64,000 bases of DNA from assembly GCA_030835135.1 (NCBI GenBank), contig JAUQWO010000076.1, forward strand, positions 1 through 64,000, written 5' to 3'. This DNA comes from Bacteroidota bacterium (GTDB lineage Bacteria; Bacteroidota; Ignavibacteria; UBA10030; UBA6906). Shown here in pieces: positions 52,702 through 60,780 of this stretch. The translations under genes were made by a program, and so were the position numbers. Below the pieces are notes generated by a model that worked only from the letters and a program-made list of their open reading frames with translations, did not search any database and had not been told where the DNA came from. Numbering within the stretch: position 1 is the stretch's first letter; each line of letters opens with the position of its first letter.

Positions 52702-53796
52702 ATGAAGAGATCCCGTCTGATCGTGGGTGGTGTCGTTGCTGTGGCCCTGGCAGGGGCGGCCTACCTGGTGTTCGGGCGTTCCAACGCCGAAGCCGATACC
52801 GGCCCGGTCCGGGTCAAGGTCACCCGCGACAACATCATCGACAAGGCCCTGGCGGTCGGCACGATCGAGCCGGAGAACGAGATCTCCGTGAAATCGAAGG
52901 TGTCGGGGGTGGTCAGCCGGATCTTTGCCGATGCGGGAGCGTTCGTGAGGGCCGGGCAGCCACTGCTGGAGGTGAAGCCCGACCCGACACCCCTGGAGCT
53001 GGCCGACGCCAAACGCCAGGTGCAGCTCCGCGAGGTAGAGATGCTCAACCTGACCAAGGAAAAGGTCCGGCAGGAGTCGCTCAAGAAGAAGGACCTGTCG
53101 TCCGACCGCGAGTATGAGGAATTCGAACGCAAGTTCAGTGAAGCCCAGCTGCAACTGAAGATCGCCCGCGAACGTCTCGCCCTTCTGGAGAGCGGCAAGG
53201 TCACCATCGAGAATACCCACATCGAATCCATCATCAAGGCCCCCATCGACGGGTATGTGCTGAGCAAGACGGTGGAGGTCGGCGATCCGGTGACGCCGTT
53301 GACCTCCTATCAGGAGGGGACCGTTCTGATGAAGATGGCCAACATGGACCGGCTGGTCTTCAAGGGTACGGTGGACGAGATCGATGTCGGCCGCCTGCGC
53401 GAAGGGATGGATGCAGAGCTCAAGATCGGCGCACTCCCGCTGGCAAAGATCTCCGGCGCGCTCTCCAAGATCTCGCTCAAGGCGGAAAAGAAAGAAGCGG
53501 CAACGGTGTTCCCGATCGAGGTCACGGTGCCGCGGGCGAGCAATGCGACCCTGCGTGCGGGGTTCTCGGCGAACGCCAATATCTTCATCCAGCGGAAGGA
53601 CAGCGTGCTCACGATCCCCGAACGGTGCGTGACCTTCCGGAACGATTCCGCGTTCGTGAAGGTGCCCGTCGGGACCTCCGGCGAGGAGGAGCGACTCATC
53701 ACGACCGGGTTGAGTGATGCGATCAGGATCGAGGTCCTCTCGGGTCTGGCACTCGGCCAGGAGATCCTCGAAAAGCCGGTGAAGAAGATCGAATGA
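52702..53796 (+). CDS. Efflux/ABC membrane-fusion (periplasmic adaptor) protein, HlyD/MacA family
   Basis: A 364-residue adaptor anchored by an N-terminal helix (RLIVGGVVAVALAGAAYLVFG). A lipoyl/barrel-hybrid half motif (AVGTIEPENEISVKSKVSGVVSRIFADAGAFVRAGQPLLEV) follows, then a coiled-coil hairpin (about residues 100-165), the second lipoyl half (IESIIKAPIDGYVLSKTVEVGDPV) and beta-barrel and membrane-proximal domains (RLVFKGTVDEIDVGRLREGM, DSVLTIPERCV). It links inner-membrane permeases to an outer-membrane channel. GGAGGTGA lies upstream. It overlaps the next gene by 4 bp (ATGA). Confidence 0.88.
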   Translation: MKRSRLIVGGVVAVALAGAAYLVFGRSNAEADTGPVRVKVTRDNIIDKALAVGTIEPENEISVKSKVSGVVSRIFADAGAFVRAGQPLLEVKPDPTPLELADAKRQVQLREVEMLNLTKEKVRQESLKKKDLSSDREYEEFERKFSEAQLQLKIARERLALLESGKVTIENTHIESIIKAPIDGYVLSKTVEVGDPVTPLTSYQEGTVLMKMANMDRLVFKGTVDEIDVGRLREGMDAELKIGALPLAKISGALSKISLKAEKKEAATVFPIEVTVPRASNATLRAGFSANANIFIQRKDSVLTIPERCVTFRNDSAFVKVPVGTSGEEERLITTGLSDAIRIEVLSGLALGQEILEKPVKKIE

Positions 53797-55028
53797 GCGG
53801 CGTGCTCAATACGCTCCGGGAGTTCATCCGGGACCTGCGTGCGCAGAAACTCCGCACGGCCCTCACGGTGTTCGGGATCATCTGGGGTACCGTGGCGATC
53901 GTGGTCCTGCTGGCCTTCGGCATGGGGTTCAAGAAGCAGTTGTCGATCAACATGCACGGCATCGGTGAATCGGTGGCGATCATCTGGCCGGGCAGGACGA
54001 CGAAACCGTTCCAGGGGTTCGGCGTGGACCGGCCGATACCGCTCCGGGAGGAGGATGTGCGCCTCATCGCGACGCAGGTGGCGGATGTACGGGAGATCAG
54101 TCCGGAGTACATGCGGAATGAGACACCCATCCGTGTGGGTGAGAACATCATCAATCCGGCGATCTCCGGCATCGTGCCCGTGTATGCGAACATCCGGAAC
54201 ATCATCGCGGCGCCGGGTGGCCGGTTCATCAACGACCTCGATGTGCGGGAGCGCCGGCGCGTGGCCATGCTCGGTGATGAGACGGCCCGCTTGCTGTTCG
54301 GCGAAACGGACCCGATCGGGCGTCTGGTGTACGTGGGGGTGGTGCCATTCACGGTGGTGGGCGTGATGCAGAAGAAGATCCAGAATTCCTCGTACAACCG
54401 GCGTGATGCCGACCGGGTCTTCATCCCCTCGACCACGTTCACGGCGGTGTTCGGAGAATCCGGGTTGAGCAACATCGTCCTGACCACGAAGGACCCGATG
54501 GGGTCCGAGGCCACCATGGAGCATATCCGGGAGGTCATGGGGCGCAAGTACAAATTCGATCCGACGGACAAGGATGCGGTGTTCATCTGGAACACGGCGG
54601 AGATGGAGGAGTTCCTGTTCGTGTTCTTCCTGGCGTTCAACATCTTCATGGGGCTGATCGGGAGTTTCACGCTCGCGGTGGGTGGCCTGGGGGTCGCCAA
54701 CATCATGTACATCGTGGTCCAGGAACGCACGCGGGAGATCGGGATCAAGCGCGCGGTGGGGGCGCGGAAGCGCGACATCCTTGTGCAGTTCTTCATGGAG
54801 ACGATGTTCATCATCCTGCTCGGTTCGTCGGTCGGCTTTGTCATCGCCTATGGTATCACGCAGGCCCTCCAGCAGATCCCCATCCGGGAGTTCGTCGGCG
54901 CGCCGGAGATCTCCATTGAAGTGGCGCTGGTCACGACCGCGGTCCTCGCCCTCGTCGGCCTCCTGGCCGGACTCATGCCTGCGCGCCGCGCCGCGAACCT
55001 CACGATCACCGACTGTCTGCGCACCTGA
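53793..55028 (+). CDS. MacB-type ABC transporter permease
   Basis: A 411-residue permease with the MacB layout: an N-terminal transmembrane helix (TALTVFGIIWGTVAIVVLLAFGMGF), a large periplasmic domain (about residues 45-270) with ATARLLFGETDPIGR-type sequence (DETARLLFGETDPIGRLVYVG), then three C-terminal helices (FTLAVGGLGVANIMYIVVQERTREIGIKRAVGARKRDI and two more) ending ARRAANLTITDCLRT. The EIGIKRAVGA coupling helix normally contacts an ATPase. No ATP-binding domain is fused, and none is encoded nearby. Starts 4 bp before the end of the adaptor gene. Confidence 0.88.
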   Translation: MSGVLNTLREFIRDLRAQKLRTALTVFGIIWGTVAIVVLLAFGMGFKKQLSINMHGIGESVAIIWPGRTTKPFQGFGVDRPIPLREEDVRLIATQVADVREISPEYMRNETPIRVGENIINPAISGIVPVYANIRNIIAAPGGRFINDLDVRERRRVAMLGDETARLLFGETDPIGRLVYVGVVPFTVVGVMQKKIQNSSYNRRDADRVFIPSTTFTAVFGESGLSNIVLTTKDPMGSEATMEHIREVMGRKYKFDPTDKDAVFIWNTAEMEEFLFVFFLAFNIFMGLIGSFTLAVGGLGVANIMYIVVQERTREIGIKRAVGARKRDILVQFFMETMFIILLGSSVGFVIAYGITQALQQIPIREFVGAPEISIEVALVTTAVLALVGLLAGLMPARRAANLTITDCLRT

Positions 55029-55042
55029 GAGGACGGAACGTC

Positions 55043-56284
55043 ATGTGGCGAGAATTGTTCAATGACTTTCTGCAGGACCTGAACGCGCAGCGGACGCGGG
55101 CATTCCTCACCATCATGGCGATGACGTGGGGGACGATCGCCGTCGTCCTGTTGCTGTCGTTCGGCGATGGGCTCGGCACGCAGATGCTCAACGGACTGAT
55201 GAATGCCGGGAACCAGATCATGATCCTCTATGGCGGTGAGACCGGCATGGCGTACGACGGCATTCCGAAGGGGCGGCGCATCCATCTCAGCGAAGAGGAC
55301 GGACCGATGCTGCTGGCCGCGATCCCGTCGATCGCGCAGATCACCCCGCAATACCGTGCCGGTGTCCGGCTTGCCGTCGGGAAGAATTCCACGAACACCG
55401 AATGCGAAGGGGTCGATCCCAATTTCGAAGAGATGCGACGGATGTATCCGGCGGCCGGCGGCCGCTTCCTGAATGCAAAAGACGTTGCCGGCCAGCGGCG
55501 TGTTCTCGTTCTGGGCGATGAGATCGCCCGGGACCTGTTCGGCACCCAGGATCCGGTCGGGCAGACCGTGATGCTGGAGCGGGTGCCGTTCACGGTGATC
55601 GGCATCATCCAGAACAAGATCCAGACGAGTATGAACAACGGTCCGGACAGCCGGCGCGCGATCATGCCGAATTCCACCATGCGCACCATGTTCGGGTGGC
55701 AGCATGTGAACTCGCTGGTGGTGCGGCCCGGTGACCCGGCGCGCCAGGAGGAGGTGAAGAAGGAGATCTTCCGTGTGCTTGCACGGAAGTACCATTTCCA
55801 TCCGGACGACGAACGGACCCTGTTCATCTGGGACTTCATCGAAGGCGAAAAGATGAGCCGGAAGATCGGGACGGGTGTGGCCATGTTCCTGTTCGGCGTG
55901 GGGTTCCTGACGCTGCTCATCGCCGGTGTCGGTGTCGCGAATGTGATGTACGTGGTGGTGAAGGAGCGGACGCGCGAGATCGGGATCCGGCTGGCCGTCG
56001 GGGCGCGGCGCCGTCACATCCATGCACAGTTCATCTTTGAAGCCCTCCTTCTTGCCGTGATCGGCGGGGCCCTCGGCATGTTCATATCCTGGGGTGTCAT
56101 TGCCATCGTACATCTCCTCCCTTCGGATGATGGGGCGATGCGATTCCTGGGCAAACCGATCCTCTCCGTGGGAACGATGCTGTTGACGGGTGGGGTCCTC
56201 ATGGTCATCGGATTGCTGGCAGGGTACTTCCCGGCGCGCCGGGCGGCGGCCGTGGATCCGGTCGAGAGTCTCCGTTACGAATAG
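55043..56284 (+). CDS. MacB-type ABC transporter permease (second)
   Basis: A 413-residue paralogue of the preceding permease. It has an N-terminal helix (FLTIMAMTWGTIAVVLLLSFGDG), a periplasmic domain with DEIARDLFGTQDPVGQTVML, and a C-terminal FtsX bundle (FLTLLIAGVGVANVMYVVVKERTREIGIRLAVGARRRHI, further helices, ARRAAAVDPVESLRYE). The two permeases probably form a heterodimer. The required ATPase must be encoded elsewhere if the complex is active. Starts 14 bp after the first permease. Confidence 0.88.
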   Translation: MWRELFNDFLQDLNAQRTRAFLTIMAMTWGTIAVVLLLSFGDGLGTQMLNGLMNAGNQIMILYGGETGMAYDGIPKGRRIHLSEEDGPMLLAAIPSIAQITPQYRAGVRLAVGKNSTNTECEGVDPNFEEMRRMYPAAGGRFLNAKDVAGQRRVLVLGDEIARDLFGTQDPVGQTVMLERVPFTVIGIIQNKIQTSMNNGPDSRRAIMPNSTMRTMFGWQHVNSLVVRPGDPARQEEVKKEIFRVLARKYHFHPDDERTLFIWDFIEGEKMSRKIGTGVAMFLFGVGFLTLLIAGVGVANVMYVVVKERTREIGIRLAVGARRRHIHAQFIFEALLLAVIGGALGMFISWGVIAIVHLLPSDDGAMRFLGKPILSVGTMLLTGGVLMVIGLLAGYFPARRAAAVDPVESLRYE

Positions 56285-56301
56285 CGGCGTTTCCGCATGG
56301 T

Positions 56302-56323
56302 GGGGCGGTGCATGCACCGCCCC
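56302..56323. repeat. 22-bp perfect palindrome
   Basis: GGGGCGGTGCA and its exact reverse complement TGCACCGCCCC adjoin at 56302-56323, 17 bp after the permease stop. It could fold as a transcript-end hairpin or be a REP-like element. It directly precedes the 39-bp tandem array. Confidence 0.8.
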
Positions 56324-56339
56324 TACACACGATACGGCC

Positions 56340-56580
56340 GTCATCACGAAGCATTCCGCCCCCGGTCCGGCGGTGGCCGTCATCACGACGCATTCCGCCA
56401 CCGGTCCGGCGGTGGCCGTCATCACGAAGCATTCCGCCACCGGTCCGGCGGTGGCCGTCAACACGAAGCATTCCGCCCCCGGTGCGGCGGTGGCCGTCAT
56501 CACGACGCATTCCGCCAGCGGTCCGGCGGTGGCTGTCATCACGACGCATTCCGCGAAGCATTCCGCCACCGGTGCGGTTG
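56340..56580. repeat. 39-bp tandem repeat (five full units plus one altered unit)
   Basis: Units start at 56340, 56379, 56418, 56457, 56496 and 56535 and begin GTCATCACGA(A/C)GCATTCCGCC. Full units differ at few positions; the last carries an internal partial duplication of GAAGCATTCCGC. Most units contain a hairpin (GCCACCG with CGGTGGC). The length is a multiple of 3 and several frames stay open, but none has a convincing start or homology, so I treat the array as a minisatellite. The remaining spacer to 56718 shows no gene. Confidence 0.85.
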
Positions 56581-56718
56581 CATCATGTTCCCTCCCTTCG
56601 TACATTTCACGATGTGCTCTGATCGGGGCCGGTGCGCCCGGAGTGCCGGGCCCTCTGGGTTGATGGCGCACGAAACGGACGAGTCGAATACAGTGGATGG
56701 TCAATGAGGAGAGACGCG

Positions 56719-57219
56719 ATGAAGCAGGGGCTTGCGTTGGTGGTGCTTGCGTTGTGCGTGGTGGTGTGGACCGGCGCTCTCCGGGCACAGGAGTCCGGCA
56801 AGGGTGTGAAGGGCGCTGCGGTGGAGAAGTTCGATCCCGCCCGTGATCCCGAAGCCGACCTCCGGACAGCGATGGTCGATGCCAAACGGAGCGGCAGGCG
56901 CATCCTCCTCGATGTCGGCGGCGAGTGGTGCATCTGGTGCCACCGGCTCGACACGTTGTTCATGAAGAACCCCGATCTGGCGAAGCAGCTCCATCGGGCG
57001 TTCGTCGTTGTGAAGGTGAACTTCAGCAAAGAGAACAAGAACGAAGCGTTCCTGTCGGCATTCCCGAAGGTGCCCGGGTATCCCCACCTGTTCGTGCTGG
57101 ATGCGAATGGCAAGCTCCTGCATTCACAGGACACGGGCGAGCTGGAATCGGGCAAGGGTCATGATCCGGTGAAGGTCGCCGCCTTTCTCGACGCCTGGGG
57201 AGCACCGCAGGGGAAGTAG
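56719..57219 (+). CDS. Exported thioredoxin-fold protein (CxxC)
   Basis: A 166-residue protein with a signal peptide (KQGLALVVLALCVVVWTGALRAQ). A thioredoxin-like domain follows, with the active-site stretch RILLDVGGEWCIWCHRLDTLF (CIWC), an SKENKNEAF segment and the cis-proline strand VPGYPHLFVLDANGKLL. It resembles the thioredoxin-7/DUF255 group used for thiol chemistry in the envelope. ATG at 56719 has AGGAGAG upstream; ATG at 56704 is the alternative. It may act with the TlpA-like gene that follows at 90 bp. Confidence 0.82.
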   Translation: MKQGLALVVLALCVVVWTGALRAQESGKGVKGAAVEKFDPARDPEADLRTAMVDAKRSGRRILLDVGGEWCIWCHRLDTLFMKNPDLAKQLHRAFVVVKVNFSKENKNEAFLSAFPKVPGYPHLFVLDANGKLLHSQDTGELESGKGHDPVKVAAFLDAWGAPQGK

Positions 57220-57309
57220 GTGGGGAAGGAACGCCACCGGGCGAACGGTTGTTGAGAGTACACAGGCTGCACCGGGTATCCATTCATCAGTTACTAGCGT
57301 GAGGTGTCC

Positions 57310-57789
57310 ATGAAATCGTTCCGTGTCTTTGCTTCCATCGTGCTGCTCCTGGGATTGAGCGTCGGCATCGCCATTGCGGCCGACCCGGCACCGAATTTCT
57401 CGCTGAAGACCGCCGATGGCAAGACCGTTGAGTTGAAGCAACTGCAGGGCAAGGTGGTGATCGTGAATTTCTGGGCAACGTGGTGTGGGCCATGCCGCCG
57501 CGAGATCCCGGGGATGATGAAGGTCTATGACAAGTACAAGGCCAAGGGGTTCGAGATCGTCGGCATCTCCCTCGATCGCGGCGGATGGGACGATGTGAAG
57601 CCCTGGCTTACCAAGAACCCGATCAATTACCCGATCGTGATCGGTGACGGCGCCCTTGCCGATGCCTATGGCGGGATCGAAGGTATCCCGACAACGTTCG
57701 TGGTGGACCGGAAGGGGAATATCCTGAGCAAGCACGTCGGGTCGGTGACGGAAGAAGAGTTCGAGAAGCTGGTGAAGGGAGCGTTGTAG
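57310..57789 (+). CDS. TlpA-like thiol:disulfide oxidoreductase
   Basis: A 159-residue exported thioredoxin-fold protein. Signal peptide (KSFRVFASIVLLLGLSVGIAIAA), then NFSLKTADGKTVELKQLQGKVVIVNFWATWCGPCRREIPG with CxxC = CGPC, GFEIVGISLD, and the cis-proline region IEGIPTTFVVDRKGNIL. It probably reduces or isomerises cysteines in the periplasm, for example in cytochrome c maturation. GAGGTG lies just before the ATG. A good terminator follows. Confidence 0.9.
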   Translation: MKSFRVFASIVLLLGLSVGIAIAADPAPNFSLKTADGKTVELKQLQGKVVIVNFWATWCGPCRREIPGMMKVYDKYKAKGFEIVGISLDRGGWDDVKPWLTKNPINYPIVIGDGALADAYGGIEGIPTTFVVDRKGNILSKHVGSVTEEEFEKLVKGAL

Positions 57790-57857
57790 GAAGGGAGAGG
57801 GATCGGGGCACGGGGCACATCGGCAACTCTGCAGTGCTGCCGTCCCCGAACACGACG

Positions 57858-57901
57858 AAGGGCGCATGTGAGATCCAACCACATGCGCCCTTGATCTTTT
57901 T
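57858..57901 (+). terminator. Intrinsic terminator after the TlpA-like gene
   Basis: A 13-bp perfect stem AAGGGCGCATGTG/CACATGCGCCCTT (57858-57870 with 57880-57892) encloses a 9-nt loop. GATCTTTTT follows. It ends the + strand transcript and separates it from the converging nrdJ gene. Confidence 0.88.
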
Positions 57902-57946
57902 CCGGGGTCGTCGGGTGGGACTTCCCGTGGTGCTACCTGTCCGTCA

Positions 57947-60322
57947 TCAGCATTTCGACCAGCCGCACTGATAACAGACGACACATCCGCTCACATGCTC
58001 GACGGTGCTGCCGCATTCGGGGCAGGTGGAGCGTGTGACGGTGGTGCTCGCGTGCACCGGCGCATGAACGTGCGATGGTGCCGGCGGGGTGGCCTGTGCA
58101 GGTGATGCCTGTGTCGCACGGCCGGCCACGATCGTATCGCGCTCTTCAAGATAGCGCTCCAGGACCTTCCCGATCGCGTCGGGGGTCGACATGATCATCC
58201 CGCCCTGGCCGTCCCATACCGGCGACGGTCCGGAGATGCCTTTCAGCTGCTTCACGATCTCGCGGGCCTCGATGCCTGAACGGAGGGCCAGCGAGATCAG
58301 GCGCGAAATGGCCTCGCTCTGTGCTGCCGCGTTCCCGCCCGCCTTACCGATGGTCGTGAACACCTCGCACATCCCGTTCTCGTCCTCGTTCACCGTCACG
58401 TAGAGATATCCTTCGCCGGTCTTCACGCGTTCCGTGACGCCGTGTGTGCGGTTCGGGCGTTGCCGCGGGCCCTTGACCGGATGCTGTGCCGCGGCACGGG
58501 CCGCTTCCTGCGCCGCCTGCTTCTTCACATATTCTTCGGTCTGCAGGATCCCTTCGCGGCTGCCTTCGCGATAGACCGTGATGCCCTTCAATCCGGCCTT
58601 ATAGGCGGTCATATAGATGTCGCCGACCGTTTCGACCGAGACGTCCTCGGCGAGGTTCACGGTAGAGGAGATGCTGCTGTCCACGTAGCGCTGGATGACG
58701 CCCTGCATCCTGACACGGAAATAGGGGTCGATATCGTGTGCCGTCACCACGTAGTCGGGGAGGTCCACATCGTCGCCGAAGAGTTTCTTCACCAGCGGAT
58801 GATAGACCTTGTATTCGGTGAAGGTTTCGCCATCGTGATTCTTCACGCGGCGGCGGTAGCTGGTGCAGAACACCGGTTCGATGCCCGAGCTGGTCTGTGC
58901 CACGATGGAACCGGTGCCGACGGGCGGGACGGTGAGCACGGTGCTGTTCCGGATCCCGTACTTCTTGATGTCCGCCTGAATCTCAGCCGGCAGGCCCTGG
59001 ATGAACTTGCTGCGCGAGAAGCCGTCCCACTGGAAGAGCGGGAACGCGCCCTTCTCGCGCGCCAGCGCGATGGAAGTGCGGTAGGCCTCGTCGCGGATGA
59101 CGCGCATGATGCGGTCGGTCTCGTCGAGCGCCGCCTGCGAGTCGTAGCGGATCTTCATCAGGATCAGCGCATCGGCGAGCCCGGTGATGCCCAGTCCGAT
59201 GCGGCGGTCGGATGCCACGGCCTTCTTGATCTTGTCCAGCGCGTGGTTGTCCATGTTGTAGTCGATGATATCATCCATGAAGCGCGCTGCCACGCGGGTC
59301 ACCTCGGCGAGGCGCTCATAGTCGAACTGTCCGGATGCATCCACGAACTTGCAGAGGTTGATGTTGCCCAGGTTGCATGCGGTGTATGCCGCGAGCGGTT
59401 GTTCACCGCAGGGGTTCGTGCTCACCAGCGGGTTCGCGTACTCCACGTTGTGGAAGTCGCGCATCGTGTCCCAGAAGATGATCCCGGGTTCCGCCGATGC
59501 GTGGGCGTTCTTCACGATCTTGAACCAGAGTTCGCGGGCATTGACGGTGCGGTAGACCTTGCCGCCCCAGCGGAGGTCGAACGGACGGTCGTTGCTGACG
59601 GCGTCCATGAACTCATGGGTGATGAGGACGCTGATGTTCGCGTGCTGGACGCGCGTGCGGCGAATATCGTTCTTGATCGTGATGAAGTGTTCGATATCCG
59701 GATGGTCGACGCGCATCGTGAGCATGAGGGCCCCGCGGCGGCCGGCCTGCGACACCGTGTTAGTGCTTTCGCTGAACAGGTTCATGAACGCGGTCGCGCC
59801 CGGCGAATGGTCGATGGTCGCATTCACGGAAGCGCCTTCGGGGCGGAGCGACGAGAGGTCGGTGCCCACGCCACCGCCGGTCCTGTAGACCATGGCGGAT
59901 TCGCTGAGCGCGCGGTAGATCCCCTCGAGGCTATCCTCTTCGATCGGGATCACATAGCAATTGGAGAGCGTGGGGCGGCGGCGCGCATCCTCGCGGCCGG
60001 CGCCGTGCATCACGCGGCCACCCGGCACGAACGTGAAGTCGAACAGGATCTCGAGGAAGCGCTTGTGCCACTCGTCCGTGTTCGTGCGTTCCACCGATGC
60101 GACGGCACGTGCGATGCGGTCCCAGAGATGCATGGGGCCCTGTTCGGAGGGGGCAAGGTACTTCGACCGGAGGACGTCCGCCGCCAGCTCGTTCTCGCCG
60201 TAGTAGTCACGGCAATCGAGCGCGATGTCCATGATGGATTCGTTCATCTGAAACGCGGGTGGGATCGGTGCAGCGTAGCGGGTTGTCTGGGCGGAACCGG
60301 TCATCGTTTCCTTACGTGCCAT
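57947..60322 (-). CDS. nrdJ: Adenosylcobalamin-dependent (class II) ribonucleotide reductase
   Basis: About 791 residues from ATG 60322; ATGs at 60370 and 60304 are alternatives, and GGGAG lies upstream of 60322. Landmarks are TLSNCYVIP with the first redox cysteine, TGGGVGTDLSSLRPEGA, the thiyl-radical and substrate loop NPCGEQPLAAYTACNLGNINL, and NSTVLTVPPVGTGSIVAQTSSGIEPVF. The C-terminus holds a zinc ribbon (CPECGSTVEHVSGC...CYQCGWSKC). It converts ribonucleotides to deoxyribonucleotides with or without oxygen, using B12. It converges with the TlpA gene. Confidence 0.94.
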   Translation of the reverse strand: MARKETMTGSAQTTRYAAPIPPAFQMNESIMDIALDCRDYYGENELAADVLRSKYLAPSEQGPMHLWDRIARAVASVERTNTDEWHKRFLEILFDFTFVPGGRVMHGAGREDARRRPTLSNCYVIPIEEDSLEGIYRALSESAMVYRTGGGVGTDLSSLRPEGASVNATIDHSPGATAFMNLFSESTNTVSQAGRRGALMLTMRVDHPDIEHFITIKNDIRRTRVQHANISVLITHEFMDAVSNDRPFDLRWGGKVYRTVNARELWFKIVKNAHASAEPGIIFWDTMRDFHNVEYANPLVSTNPCGEQPLAAYTACNLGNINLCKFVDASGQFDYERLAEVTRVAARFMDDIIDYNMDNHALDKIKKAVASDRRIGLGITGLADALILMKIRYDSQAALDETDRIMRVIRDEAYRTSIALAREKGAFPLFQWDGFSRSKFIQGLPAEIQADIKKYGIRNSTVLTVPPVGTGSIVAQTSSGIEPVFCTSYRRRVKNHDGETFTEYKVYHPLVKKLFGDDVDLPDYVVTAHDIDPYFRVRMQGVIQRYVDSSISSTVNLAEDVSVETVGDIYMTAYKAGLKGITVYREGSREGILQTEEYVKKQAAQEAARAAAQHPVKGPRQRPNRTHGVTERVKTGEGYLYVTVNEDENGMCEVFTTIGKAGGNAAAQSEAISRLISLALRSGIEAREIVKQLKGISGPSPVWDGQGGMIMSTPDAIGKVLERYLEERDTIVAGRATQASPAQATPPAPSHVHAPVHASTTVTRSTCPECGSTVEHVSGCVVCYQCGWSKC

Positions 60323-60578
60323 GTACGGACTCCCTGAACGTATGCGAGAACCAAGAACGACCATCCACATCCGTCATGGATGCGGATGAGAAAAGGGAAG
60401 AGCATGATGTCAAAAACAGGTGATTCGCCGGCCTGTAGTGGTGTCTGTAGCTGGAATGGAAACCTCTGCTGACATTCCGAAGACCCGAGGATCCGGCACT
60501 GATGGCGACCCAAATAAGCATTGAAATATCGTATACTTCCAGTCATCAATTTCAGCATTGCTTGAGACTGGCGGAAAA
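60323..60578 (-). promoter_or_regulatory. Long leader of nrdJ
   Basis: The inferred transcript has about 250 nt before the ATG. It contains a short stem ACAGG/CCTGT followed by TTTTT (60411-60436), a possible attenuator, and a CATCC-ATGAC-GGATG hairpin nearer the gene. I looked for the conserved cobalamin-riboswitch box GCCACTG and did not find it. Class II reductases often have B12-linked control, so another RNA or protein control is possible. Confidence 0.4.
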
Positions 60579-60607
60579 AATATACGAGCATGAGGGAGAG
60601 AAGTCAA
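60579..60607 (-). promoter_or_regulatory. Promoter candidate for nrdJ
   Basis: On the - strand, TTGACT (60602-60607) and TATATT (60579-60584) are separated by 17 bp in an AT-rich patch. It is divergent from the promoter at 60707 for the acyl-CoA synthetase. Confidence 0.68.
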
Positions 60608-60706
60608 GTTAATATTTGCCTGATTCATCCGATGACCACACAACGATCTGCGCTGGTCACATTTAACCACCCGCCGTCGCGTGTCACGGAAGTTACCGCC
60701 ACCGCC

Positions 60707-60735
60707 TTGCATTTGTAACATGCCTGCGCTATTTT
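60707..60735 (+). promoter_or_regulatory. Promoter candidate for the acyl-CoA synthetase gene
   Basis: TTGCAT (60707-60712), a 17-bp spacer and TATTTT (60730-60735). The start site would lie about 40 nt before the ATG at 60781. Confidence 0.6.
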
Positions 60736-60780
60736 CCTGAGCCTAACCCCCTCTCCTCCACACAAGCAGGAATCCCCTCT

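Noticed and set aside
56340-56580. CRISPR array
   Set aside because: Units are contiguous 39-bp tandem repeats with no unique spacers, and there are no cas genes in the window.
56190-56707. Open frames through the 39-bp repeat that would encode 13-residue peptide repeats
   Set aside because: Several frames on both strands are open only because the unit length is a multiple of 3 and lacks stops. None has a good ribosome site or matches a known repeat protein.
60323-60578. Cobalamin riboswitch in the nrdJ leader
   Set aside because: The conserved B12-box and the surrounding core could not be found on reading the - strand leader.
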